A stretch of DNA of 12,499 nt from CBDUJZ01 sp047629415. GTDB lineage: Bacteria > Myxococcota_A > Bradymonadia > REDH01. The stretch spans positions 1 through 12,499 of the forward strand of contig JBLHWZ010000156.1 of the NCBI GenBank assembly GCA_047629415.1. The letters are read 5' to 3'. A program made the position numbers and the translations under genes. Under the pieces are notes generated by a model, which was given only the letters and a program-made list of their open reading frames with translations, did no database searches and was not told where the DNA came from. Below are positions 1 to 7,432 of this stretch, in pieces (position 1 is the first letter of the stretch; every line of letters begins with the position of its first letter).

Positions 1-1
1 G

Positions 2-937
2 ATGGACTATGCCGCCGCGCTCGCCGACCGAGGAGACTGGCAATACGCACAAAACGTCCTCGACGTCGTCGCGGCGATCGGTGGTGGTGACGCCCAGACT
101 CGACAGGCAGCCGCCGCGAGACGGCGCGGCGTTCGCGACTTCCGGCGGCCGCTGACGGACGACCTGCGCAACCGCTATCTAAGACCTCGCTCGCGCCGCG
201 CTGCGTTAGACTCCCTGTTTCACATCGCGTTCTTCGTACTCGGCCCGTACATCCTGCAGGAGTCTGACGAACTCGATCTACAAGAGCGAGATCGGCTAAC
301 ACGCAACGCGCGACTCCCGGTGCTCGGAGCTCTACGACAAACGAGTGCCAACCTCGGTTTTCCTCGTCCACCGGCCGCATACTCACACGCCGGGCTGGGG
401 GTTCGGAGTGCCCACACTCTCGATCCAATACTCCTCATTGGAGCGGATCGCCTCGCGGCAAGCGACGATGGAGCGCTCAGGTTCGAGCTTGGGCAACTCC
501 TCACGATGCTGCAACCGCGATTCGCATTCGCCGGGATGATGCACACGTCCTCCCTCGTCGCTGTCGCAGAAGCGTTAACCGGAATTCGCTTGCCTGCGGA
601 GTCGAATCCCGATCCCGAACTCACGGAGCGATTCCGGGCCTTCGGCCGCGCCTCGATTGAGGACCGCTGGTTAGAACCTCTGCAGGATGTGACGCGACGA
701 CTCGAAGAGAGTGTCACGGCGCCGTCCATCGACTCGTGGCGGCGTGATGTCTCAGCGGAGGCCGCGCGAACCGGCCTGATCTGCGCCGGCGATATCTCAG
801 ACGCGCTGGACCTCGCCGCTGTGGCACCGGCCCTGCATGAGGAGGGCAGTGTTGATTCACGGGCAGGGGCTTTGGCGGCGTTCGCCATGAGCCCCGAATG
901 CTATCGATTGCGCGAAGCTCTCGGCCTCTTGGAATAG
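2..937 (+). CDS. C-terminal part of a probable TPR-like protein (5' truncated)
   Basis: The reading frame is open from the window edge to a TAG at 935-937. The ATG at base 2 is probably just an internal Met, because nothing upstream is visible to support a start. The visible 311 residues are rich in Ala, Arg and Leu and mostly helical, with no signal peptide, Cys cluster or enzymatic motif. A hydrophobic stretch near residues 70-85 (FHIAFFVLGPYIL) is too interrupted to call as a membrane segment with confidence. The C-terminal part (ARTGLICAGDISDAL ... ECYRLREALGL) resembles the ends of large TPR/helical-repeat proteins common in myxobacteria, where a closing 'RTGLLLxGDLxxAL' pattern is frequent. 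That family link is from memory and weak. The next gene follows after 72 bases that hold their own promoter candidate. Confidence 0.6.
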   Translation: MDYAAALADRGDWQYAQNVLDVVAAIGGGDAQTRQAAAARRRGVRDFRRPLTDDLRNRYLRPRSRRAALDSLFHIAFFVLGPYILQESDELDLQERDRLTRNARLPVLGALRQTSANLGFPRPPAAYSHAGLGVRSAHTLDPILLIGADRLAASDDGALRFELGQLLTMLQPRFAFAGMMHTSSLVAVAEALTGIRLPAESNPDPELTERFRAFGRASIEDRWLEPLQDVTRRLEESVTAPSIDSWRRDVSAEAARTGLICAGDISDALDLAAVAPALHEEGSVDSRAGALAAFAMSPECYRLREALGLLE

Positions 938-952
938 AGATGCTCCGCGGCT

Positions 953-982
953 TTGACGATTCGCCCCCGCGCGGGGTATCCT
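953..982 (+). promoter_or_regulatory. Sigma-70-type promoter candidate for the zinc-ribbon gene, with a GC palindrome in the spacer
   Basis: TTGACG (953-958) and TATCCT (977-982) are separated by 18 bases and lie 28 bases upstream of the ATG at 1010. The spacer contains the perfect 12-bp palindrome CCCCGCGCGGGG (965-976), which could be an operator or only GC-rich sequence. An RBS-like ACGAGG (998-1003) lies 6 bases before the ATG. No experimental support; called from consensus match and spacing alone. Confidence 0.45.
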
Positions 983-1009
983 GTTCTCCCACCACGGACG
1001 AGGTCGTTA

Positions 1010-2314
1010 ATGAAAATCGAGTGTCCCAAATGTCATACCGGAGGGAAGCTTGATCCAACCCGAGTTCCTGATGGAGGGGCGAACATCCGTTGCCCATCGT
1101 GTGGTGCGGTGTTCTTTGTCCAGAAACCCGCGGACGCTCAGGCCCCGCCGATAGAGCCCTCTGCCGCAATCGCTCCCCCGCCCTCACCCGAGACGACACC
1201 GGGCAAACCCCTTGGGGCCGCGATCGGCGGTACGCGACCCCAAGATTCGTTCAATCTGACGGGAAGCCTTCCTCAGATCAACGCAGACCCCGATACGGAC
1301 TCAAGCGGGACTGCAAGCGGATCTTCTCGCAGAGCCGCAGCGCGATCAAACGTAGCCTCCGGACGCTCTTCCAATGCGTGGAAGGTGAAGAATGCGACCG
1401 GCATGGTCTACGACTTCCCGGACACGCAAAGTGTACGCTCCTGGCTGGAGGGCCGATCATCCCACAAGGATCTCCTCCTCTCGAATGATGATGGGGATTC
1501 GTGGAAGCCCGCCCCAGAGATATCGGACCTGGCTGGGATCGAACCGAGGGGATTCCGGACTTCCAGCATGCGGCTCAGTGACAGCATGCAGCAGGCCGCC
1601 GTCGCCGCCGGAGCCTTGAGCGCCGCGGAAGCGGAAGCCCAGGTAGAGGAGTACCGGACCGAAGCAGCCAAGGCAGCAGCAACGCGCGCCACGGAAGAAG
1701 TAGAGCGCACCAAGGAACGAGCAGAAGCAGAAGCCCGCACTGCCGTCGAAGCGGAAGAAGCTGCGAAGATCGATAAGGCGGCGCAGAAGAGGAAGAAGAA
1801 AAAGAAGAAGGAAAGGCCTCCAAAGTCCAAGCGCATGCGCGACCATGATGCCGCCATGGCGCGGAGCAAGCGCAACTTCCGAGTCGCCTCGGGAGTCGTC
1901 TTCTTCCTCGCAATGGCTGCCGCTGGGCTCTTCCTAAGGCAAGCGGAGGTCCGCCAAACACTGCCAGACTCCGTAGCTGGTGAGCAGCTCGCTTGGGTCA
2001 TCGATGCGCTCAACGGAGGGGCGATCGACATGGCCAGCGCCGAGGTCGAGCAGCATTTCGTTCCTGGCTCTCTCGAAGGCGCAGGAAACGGTGACGTTGG
2101 ACGCGGAGCGCGACTCATCCTCAACGAACTCCGGTTCTGGCACGACACATATCCGTACTACCAGTTCGACCGGTTGCTCGGACGGACCACCGACACATAC
2201 CTCGAAGCCCAGCTCGATACGTCGGTCGGTGAAGCAGGCGTGGTCGGACTCGAAGTCGAATCGGATCCGCCACACCGCATCGTCAGCCTTTGGATTAGAC
2301 CGTTGGAGCTCTAA
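1010..2314 (+). CDS. Zinc-ribbon, GYF-like, coiled-coil, single-pass membrane protein
   Basis: This is a 434-residue protein. The ATG at 1010 is chosen because it has an RBS (ACGAGG) and puts the zinc ribbon at the N-terminus; an in-frame TTG at 953 is part of the -35 box. Residues 5-31 form an MJ0042-type zinc ribbon (C5-x2-C8, C28-x2-C31). A Pro-rich linker follows, then a GYF-like module around residues 123-170 (begins NAWKVKNATGM). An Ala/Glu/Arg-rich coiled coil spans about 200-260 and ends in a Lys run (KKKKKKERPPKSKR). One membrane helix lies at about 292-309, and about 120 residues of unrecognised C-terminal domain follow it. The positive-inside rule puts the ribbon, GYF-like module and coiled coil in the cytoplasm and the C-terminus outside. 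Zinc-ribbon plus GYF-like proteins are frequent in Myxococcota, often beside gliding, polarity or envelope genes. The specific function is unknown. Confidence 0.85.
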   Translation: MKIECPKCHTGGKLDPTRVPDGGANIRCPSCGAVFFVQKPADAQAPPIEPSAAIAPPPSPETTPGKPLGAAIGGTRPQDSFNLTGSLPQINADPDTDSSGTASGSSRRAAARSNVASGRSSNAWKVKNATGMVYDFPDTQSVRSWLEGRSSHKDLLLSNDDGDSWKPAPEISDLAGIEPRGFRTSSMRLSDSMQQAAVAAGALSAAEAEAQVEEYRTEAAKAAATRATEEVERTKERAEAEARTAVEAEEAAKIDKAAQKRKKKKKKERPPKSKRMRDHDAAMARSKRNFRVASGVVFFLAMAAAGLFLRQAEVRQTLPDSVAGEQLAWVIDALNGGAIDMASAEVEQHFVPGSLEGAGNGDVGRGARLILNELRFWHDTYPYYQFDRLLGRTTDTYLEAQLDTSVGEAGVVGLEVESDPPHRIVSLWIRPLEL

Positions 2315-2333
2315 CAGCGAAGACATCTCGGAA

Positions 2334-2369
2334 AAGCGGCGAGACCTTTGTCTCGCCGCTTCTCGTTTT
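2334..2369 (+). terminator. Intrinsic terminator after the zinc-ribbon gene
   Basis: A perfect 11-bp stem, AAGCGGCGAGA (2334-2344) paired with TCTCGCCGCTT (2351-2361), encloses a 6-base loop. It is followed by CTCGTTTT and starts 20 bases after the stop codon. Confidence 0.8.
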
Positions 2370-2438
2370 GCTGCCGGAACACGGTCGAGCCACACAGGGT
2401 GCGACGTTCGCTGGTTTACAAGCGCATACTTAGCGGGT

Positions 2439-2467
2439 TTGACTTGCCCCGGAGATCGCCGTAAAAG
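2439..2467 (+). promoter_or_regulatory. Candidate sigma-70 promoter for the first DUF4215 lipoprotein
   Basis: TTGACT (2439-2444) is followed after 17 bases by TAAAAG (2462-2467), 52 bases upstream of the ATG at 2520. The -35 matches well; the -10 matches at four of six positions. It sits directly downstream of the preceding terminator, as expected for an independent unit. Confidence 0.4.
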
Positions 2468-2519
2468 TTTGAGACTTCCCCCACCAACCTCTTCGGTGAT
2501 TCGAAGAGCCAGAGGCACT

Positions 2520-4364
2520 ATGCCCGTAAAATCAACTCGAGTGGGCCTTCACGCCCGCTCACTCTTCACGCTCGCATCGGCGGGGCTCTTCGCGCTTTCC
2601 ATTGGTTGTGGTGGCGATGACCCTCCAGCCGACTGCGGCGCCGGCGATGCCTGCGAATGCACGTCGACTCTCGATTGTCCCACGGGGGAGACGTGTGAGT
2701 TGGTAGGCGCTGCTTTGGTATGCTTGCCTCAAACCGTTGACCCCGACACGGGCACAGACGGTGGCACTGACGTCGGCCCAGATGCCGATGTCGAGCCGGA
2801 TGCAGGTGGTGTCTGCGGTGACGGAAACGTAGACGATGGCGAGGAATGCGACGACGGAAACACCGCGGATGGCGACGGATGCGCAGCTGACTGCACCGAA
2901 GAAGAAACCAACGCGGCCTGCGGTGACGGCAACCTAGACGATGGCGAGGAGTGCGACGACGGAAACACCGCGGATGGCGACGGATGCGCAGCTGACTGCA
3001 CCGAAGAAGAAACCAACGCGGCCTGCGGTGACGGCAACCTAGACGATGGCGAGGAGTGCGACGACGGAAACACCGCGGATGGCGACGGATGCGCAGCTGA
3101 CTGCACCGAAGAAGAAACCAACGCGGCCTGCGGTGACGGCAACCTAGACGATGGCGAGGAGTGCGACGACGGAAACACCGCGGATGGCGACGGATGCGCA
3201 GCTGACTGCACCGAAGAAGCAGTATGCGGTGATGGTGTGCTCGACGCTGGAGAGGAGTGCGACGACGGAAACACAGACGTCGACGACGGTTGCGACGAGG
3301 GCTGCCTCATTGAGCCGACCAACCCATTCTGCGGCGACGGGTTCTTGGACGATGGCGAAGACTGCGACGACGGAAACAATACCTCGGGTGACGGATGCGA
3401 CGCTGACTGCAACGTAGAAGCAGGTCGCTACGACGGTTGGCTCGCCTACATCACGCTTGGCGGCGCCAGCGCTCTTGAGCGCGTAGAGGTGATCGCAGGT
3501 GACCGCTCCGAGGGGCCCTACCTCGTGCCCGTTGAGGGAGAGTTCAGTTCCGCTAAGTACCCAGCATTCTCGCCCGACGGAACACAGCTTTACTACTCAC
3601 TCGCGCAGATCGGCGAGCCCGCCATTCGAGTGTTCACGCTCGCTGACGGTACTCACACGGACCTTGTTTCCACCGGATTCACGGCGTTGCGATTCCCACG
3701 TGTGAGCCCGGACGGAGCGACCCTGCTCTTCTCCGCCAAGGTCGAAGCCACCCCGAATGTATGGAACGTGTACATCGCTCCGGTCGACGGAAGCGCAGCT
3801 CCAACAGCGCTCACCTTCGTCACCGAGGGGAACCGAACTACGCGCTTTGTCAGTGCCGGTAACTGGTCCTGCGACGGAACCGAGATCTTCTACATCGAGG
3901 GTGTTCCGCGCTCCGATGGCTCCGAGGGATCGAGCGATCTGTGGGTAATGGACGGCGACGGAAGCAACCCATCTCAGATCACCGTTGGACAGACGACGAC
4001 CAGCATCATGCCGGCTGTCCGTAGCGACTGCATCGAGGTTCTTCTCGACTCAACCGGATTCGGCCAGCCGGTCCGCGTTGATGTGGAGACTGGCGTGGCG
4101 ACACCGCTCGGCGTTCCCGGTGCCGACTCGAACTGCACCTACTACGGCACGACCGACTTCGTCGCTTGCGAGCGAAGCTCCGGGCCCGCTCCGGACTTTG
4201 TGCCCTGTACCATAGGTGGCGCTGACTGCGTCCGTGACATCGTTGTTCTCGACCTCGATACCGGCGACGCACAGCTGAACGTCACCCAGTCGATCGACAA
4301 GCGAGACACGTTCCCGGCGGTCAGCACGCAACCTTACTCGGATCTCATGTTCACCGAGCCCTAA
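2520..4364 (+). CDS. DUF4215-repeat lipoprotein with TolB/WD40-like beta-propeller (paralog 1)
   Basis: This is a 614-residue predicted lipoprotein. The ATG at 2520 is chosen because AGAGG (2511-2515) precedes it and it begins a signal peptide: Lys/Arg-rich residues 1-13, a hydrophobic core at 14-28, and a lipobox-like LSIGC with Cys30. The -3 position is Ser rather than Leu, so lipidation is likely but not ideal. A short Cys-rich part follows (about 37-70), then a Thr/Asp/Gly linker. Six DUF4215 repeats (CGDGxxDxGEECDDGNxxxGDGC) run from Cys99 to about residue 300. The rest (about 302-614) is a beta-propeller with PD40-like strands such as PAFSPDGTQLYYS near 347-359 and DLWVMDGDGSNPSQIT. DUF4215 modules are typical of secreted or surface proteins of Myxococcota; the acidic, Asp-rich loops suggest Ca2+ binding, which is inference. 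The paralog lies downstream after a terminator. No enzyme active site is visible. Confidence 0.88.
   Translation: MPVKSTRVGLHARSLFTLASAGLFALSIGCGGDDPPADCGAGDACECTSTLDCPTGETCELVGAALVCLPQTVDPDTGTDGGTDVGPDADVEPDAGGVCGDGNVDDGEECDDGNTADGDGCAADCTEEETNAACGDGNLDDGEECDDGNTADGDGCAADCTEEETNAACGDGNLDDGEECDDGNTADGDGCAADCTEEETNAACGDGNLDDGEECDDGNTADGDGCAADCTEEAVCGDGVLDAGEECDDGNTDVDDGCDEGCLIEPTNPFCGDGFLDDGEDCDDGNNTSGDGCDADCNVEAGRYDGWLAYITLGGASALERVEVIAGDRSEGPYLVPVEGEFSSAKYPAFSPDGTQLYYSLAQIGEPAIRVFTLADGTHTDLVSTGFTALRFPRVSPDGATLLFSAKVEATPNVWNVYIAPVDGSAAPTALTFVTEGNRTTRFVSAGNWSCDGTEIFYIEGVPRSDGSEGSSDLWVMDGDGSNPSQITVGQTTTSIMPAVRSDCIEVLLDSTGFGQPVRVDVETGVATPLGVPGADSNCTYYGTTDFVACERSSGPAPDFVPCTIGGADCVRDIVVLDLDTGDAQLNVTQSIDKRDTFPAVSTQPYSDLMFTEP
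2814..3224 (+). repeat. Near-identical 105-bp tandem repeats inside the lipoprotein gene
   Basis: Units of 105 bp (35 codons) start at the TGC codons at 2814, 2919 and 3024; a 96-bp last unit starts at 3129. Units 2 and 3 are identical base for base and unit 4 matches until its shortened end. Unit 1 differs from unit 2 at three positions. The fifth (3225) and sixth (3330) DUF4215 modules are diverged at DNA level. This pattern points to recent in-frame duplication of one module. Confidence 0.93.
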
Positions 4365-4385
4365 CCGGCGACCCGCTCTCGTTCT

Positions 4386-4422
4386 ACGGCCCCGAGTCTC
4401 GCACTCGGGGCCGTTTTACTTT
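4386..4422 (+). terminator. Intrinsic terminator between the two lipoprotein genes
   Basis: CGGCCCCGAGT (4387-4397) pairs perfectly with ACTCGGGGCCG (4403-4413) around a 5-base loop. A flanking A-T pair (4386/4414) extends it, and TTTTACTTT follows. It lies 21 bases after the stop codon. Confidence 0.92.
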
Positions 4423-4495
4423 AACCTCAATCAACTTCAGCAGCGTGTGGTTCGGCTCACATTCTCGCTCAATGTCCACGGGAACGGAGACTCAA

Positions 4496-6226
4496 ATGCC
4501 TTTCAATATACGTCATCTACTCGCGCCTCGGGTTCTCTCACTCCTTGCCCTCCCGCTGGTGGCTGCCAGCTGCGGCGAAGAGGATGTTACCGCAGCAGAG
4601 ACCTCGTGCCTAAGCGACCTCGAGTGCGAGATCGACGAAAGCTGCGAGGGTGAATTCGGGTCTGGGATCTGCGTGGCCACCTCCGCCGGAACCTGCGGAG
4701 ACGCGGCAATCGATGACGGTGAGGACTGCGACGACGGAAACGCAGCCGGCGGTGACGGATGTGAGTCCGATTGTACGCTCACGCCGGACGCGGGAAGCTG
4801 CGGTGACGGTATCGTTGACGACGGCGAAGGCTGCGATGACGGCAATGACGTCGATGGCGACGGGTGCGAGTTCGACTGCACAACCACTCCGCCGGAAGGG
4901 TGCGGTGACGGAGCCGTCGACTCCGATGAAGAGTGCGACGACGGCAACGACGTCGATGGCGACGGATGCGAGTCAAACTGCACCGAAACGCCGGCCGGCG
5001 CGGATTGTGGAAACGGGGTCATTGAGAACGAGGAGGAGTGTGACGACGGCAACGACGTCGCAGGCGATGGATGCGAGTCGAACTGTACCGAGACTCCGCT
5101 CGATGACCGGGTATGCGGCAATGGTTTGCTCGAAGACGGCGAAGGATGCGAAGACGGCAACACGGTTGACTGCGACGGGTGCTCCGCGGAGTGCGAGCCC
5201 GACGAGTGCGACACCTGCGGTGACGGGACTCTCGATGTGGGCGAAGAGTGCGACGACGGAAATAACACCGCCGGCGACGAATGCGACGAGAACTGCAACA
5301 CAGAGACCGTCGTCGAAGCTTACGACGGCTGGGTCGCCTACAGCAGCACGGGTGGAGGGTTCGACCGAGTAAATCTGATCTCAGGTGATCGGTCAGTCGG
5401 CCCCATCGAGCTGCCGGCAGACGGAGAGTTTAGTTCCGCCAAACAGCCCGATTTTTCCGCGGACGGGACGCGCATCGCCTATGCGCTCGCACGCGTTGGA
5501 TCGCCTGCTATCCGATTGGTGACCATGGCCGACGGCTCGTTTGAAGATGTCCTTGACGACGAATTCACGGCGCTGCGCTTCCCACGGTTTAGCCCCGTAT
5601 CTGATTCCCTCTTGGTCTCGGTGAAGATCGAGGACACGCCAAACGTTTGGAATATCATCGTCGCATCTCCTGACGCGACTGAGACCCTCACCACGATCAC
5701 GGAAGGCAACCGCACGACGACCTTCGTCAGCGCAGCGGAGTGGTCATGCGACGGTACTCAGATCTACTACCTGAGTGGCGTTCCAGGCACTGGTGCTTCG
5801 GCCTCTAGCGATCTGTGGGTGATGAACGCCGACGGCACTGGCGCGCAGCAGGTCTCAATCGGCCTCAACAGCACGAGCATCGTGCCGTCCATCAACTGTG
5901 ACTCCGCCCTGCTCGACTCCTCCGCGTTCGGCAGTCCAGTGCGTGTTGACCTCGATACCGGTGTTGCTACGCCTGTAGGATTGCCAGGGGCAGACTCGAA
6001 CTGCATCTTCTATGGAGACTCCGACCGTATGGTGTGCGAACGCAACTCGGGGCCGGCACCGGACTTCGCAGCCTGCTTCTCCGGTGGTTCAGACTGCGTA
6101 CGAGACGTGGTCGTCGTCGGCGCCGACGCCTCAGGGCTGACGAACCTCTCTCAGTCGATCGACGTTCGGGACAACTTCCCTGCAGTTACCTCCCAGCCAT
6201 ACACCGACATCCCGGTCCCTGACTGA
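4496..6226 (+). CDS. DUF4215-repeat lipoprotein with TolB/WD40-like beta-propeller (paralog 2)
   Basis: This is a 576-residue predicted lipoprotein and a tandem paralog of the gene ending at 4364. The ATG at 4496 is chosen over an in-frame GTG at 4445: GGAGA (4486-4490) precedes it at good spacing, and the protein then begins with a standard signal peptide ending in VAASC (Cys26). Residues 36-65 form a short Cys-rich region. Six DUF4215 repeats follow, from Cys67 to about residue 271, with more diverged copies than in paralog 1 (for example CGNGVIENEEECDDGN and CGNGLLEDGEGCEDGN). The C-terminal propeller (about 278-576) matches paralog 1 closely along its whole length, including LRFPRFSP, EGNRTT, GADSNC, SGPAPDF and DCVRD blocks. 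The shared Cys residues in the last third suggest disulfides in an oxidising compartment. It is probably an outer-membrane or surface protein; its ligand is unknown. No promoter is evident in the 73 bases after the terminator. Confidence 0.88.
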   Translation: MPFNIRHLLAPRVLSLLALPLVAASCGEEDVTAAETSCLSDLECEIDESCEGEFGSGICVATSAGTCGDAAIDDGEDCDDGNAAGGDGCESDCTLTPDAGSCGDGIVDDGEGCDDGNDVDGDGCEFDCTTTPPEGCGDGAVDSDEECDDGNDVDGDGCESNCTETPAGADCGNGVIENEEECDDGNDVAGDGCESNCTETPLDDRVCGNGLLEDGEGCEDGNTVDCDGCSAECEPDECDTCGDGTLDVGEECDDGNNTAGDECDENCNTETVVEAYDGWVAYSSTGGGFDRVNLISGDRSVGPIELPADGEFSSAKQPDFSADGTRIAYALARVGSPAIRLVTMADGSFEDVLDDEFTALRFPRFSPVSDSLLVSVKIEDTPNVWNIIVASPDATETLTTITEGNRTTTFVSAAEWSCDGTQIYYLSGVPGTGASASSDLWVMNADGTGAQQVSIGLNSTSIVPSINCDSALLDSSAFGSPVRVDLDTGVATPVGLPGADSNCIFYGDSDRMVCERNSGPAPDFAACFSGGSDCVRDVVVVGADASGLTNLSQSIDVRDNFPAVTSQPYTDIPVPD

Positions 6227-6227
6227 C

Positions 6228-6292
6228 CCGAGCTCGATCAGAGCTCGGCCAAACGAAACAACGGACTCAGCCTCGCGCTGCAGGCCGTTTCG
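6228..6292 (+). terminator. Possible terminator region: two hairpins without a good T-tract
   Basis: CCGAGCTC (6228-6235) pairs perfectly with GAGCTCGG (6241-6248) just after the stop codon. A second, imperfect stem follows: CGAA, ACGG and CAGC segments in 6254-6271 pair with GCTG, CCGT and TTCG in 6277-6292. Neither is followed by a clear T-run. A weak TATACC (6305-6310) just beyond could be a -10 for the radical SAM gene, but I find no matching -35. Confidence 0.4.
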
Positions 6293-6330
6293 CCTTATGG
6301 TCCTTATACCTCTTTGGCCCGCACCCACCC

Positions 6331-7431
6331 ATGACTGTCGAGACCCTAGCCTTCCATATCACCGACCGCTGCCAGCTGAACTGCGACCACTGTTTGCGGG
6401 ACCCGGGATTAAAATCATTGGATATCGACGTGGCGCTCGTCGACCGCCTTCTGGCCGAAGGGAAACAACTCTACAACGCAACCGACGCGTCGTTCACCGG
6501 CGGCGAGCCAACGCTTCATCCAGAGTTTCTGGAGCTCGTCGATTCTGCTGTGAGGCACGGGTACAAGTGGCGCATGGTCTCCAATGGAGAGCGATTTCCG
6601 CGAGTGTTGGCATCCCTGCAAGCGGAGCCACGACGGTTGGAGGCGCTTTCAGCGTTCAACTTCTCGCTGGATGGCGCCACCGAAGCAACCCACGACCTTG
6701 TTCGCGGGAAAGGCAGCTATCGTACTGTTCTCGGCGCTGTCTCACTCGCCATTGCGCACGAATTTCCAGTCGTGCTGCAGCTAACGGTGACCCGGGCCAA
6801 TGTGGATGAGATCGAGGAGTTCGCTCTACTCGGTGCTCAACTCGGCGCGATTCGGGTGACGTTCGGCTCGCTTCAACCAAACGGTACTTTTCACGATTGG
6901 GCCTTGGGGCTGAAGTACCAAGAGTTCGTCCGCGTCATCGAGCGCATCCAGCGTTTGAGCGAGATCCTGGCTATCGATGTCACCGGCGACGAGGGGTTCA
7001 ATATCGTCCAACCCCTCTTTATGTGCGAGTCGTTCGAGAACAAAACGCTACACTTCGATCCTGAAGGCAACCTGAACCTGTGTTGCCGCTACAGCGGAAT
7101 CCCCGCCGGTGGTGATGGGGTTGAGGTTCTAGCGAACCTCAACGAAGTCGGCCTAGCGGAAGCTCACGCGGGGATGATTCAGGCGTCTGCCGAGACGATG
7201 ACGGCCCGCCTCCGGGCGCTGTCGGAGGGACTCTCGGACCCTTGGGATAACAGTCCCTGCAACTTCTGTTTCAAGTGCCACGGCAAGCCACATTGGACCG
7301 CCGAAGGACCGGCGGGGCCGCGCGCCGAGCGTGAACGCTGGCGCGGCGCCTGGGAGCCTTCAAAAGAGAAGGTAGAGATTGCCGAGGCCAGGCGCGCCGA
7401 GCTTGAAAGTACAGGCTCAAGCGAGCGGTAG
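6331..7431 (+). CDS. Radical SAM protein with SPASM-like C-terminal Cys cluster (putative RiPP-modifying enzyme)
   Basis: This is a 366-residue radical SAM enzyme. The [4Fe-4S]/SAM motif is C14-x3-C18-x2-C21 (CQLNCDHC) and the SAM-binding GGEP motif is at 57-60. The TIM-barrel core runs to about residue 215. The C-terminal part carries C232, C251-C252, and C310-x2-C313-x2-C316. The context FDPEGNLNLCC resembles the 'dpdGnv..C' strand of SPASM/twitch domains, so one or two auxiliary clusters are likely. The last 45 residues are charged and helical. SPASM-type enzymes commonly install crosslinks or other changes in ribosomal peptides. Here the gene is followed 1 nt later by a lasso-B2-type peptidase and then a PqqD-like protein, which supports a peptide substrate, probably the 48-aa peptide at 10385. 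No Shine-Dalgarno sequence precedes the ATG. The reaction catalysed is unknown. Confidence 0.9.
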   Translation: MTVETLAFHITDRCQLNCDHCLRDPGLKSLDIDVALVDRLLAEGKQLYNATDASFTGGEPTLHPEFLELVDSAVRHGYKWRMVSNGERFPRVLASLQAEPRRLEALSAFNFSLDGATEATHDLVRGKGSYRTVLGAVSLAIAHEFPVVLQLTVTRANVDEIEEFALLGAQLGAIRVTFGSLQPNGTFHDWALGLKYQEFVRVIERIQRLSEILAIDVTGDEGFNIVQPLFMCESFENKTLHFDPEGNLNLCCRYSGIPAGGDGVEVLANLNEVGLAEAHAGMIQASAETMTARLRALSEGLSDPWDNSPCNFCFKCHGKPHWTAEGPAGPRAERERWRGAWEPSKEKVEIAEARRAELESTGSSER

Positions 7432-7432
7432 C

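Noticed and set aside
1408..2148. A 246-codon minus-strand frame opposite the zinc-ribbon gene
   Set aside because: It is the antisense of the Ala/Glu/Lys coiled coil; it has Phe and Ser runs and no recognisable domain.
1980..2519. Extending the first lipoprotein gene upstream to 1980
   Set aside because: The extension overlaps the zinc-ribbon gene and crosses a terminator; the start at 2520 has an RBS and begins a signal peptide.
2729..3412. A 227-codon open frame on the minus strand rich in Ser, Pro and His
   Set aside because: It mirrors the DUF4215 repeats; its periodic composition follows from the sense codons, and it has no RBS, signal or domain.
2814..3422. Regular repeats considered as a CRISPR array
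   Set aside because: The units are contiguous 105-bp coding modules with no unique spacers and no palindromic 25-40 bp repeats.
4513..5301. A 262-codon minus-strand open frame in the second lipoprotein gene
   Set aside because: Same cause as above: antisense of Asp/Gly/Cys-rich repeats. The sense strand has a signal peptide and a propeller.
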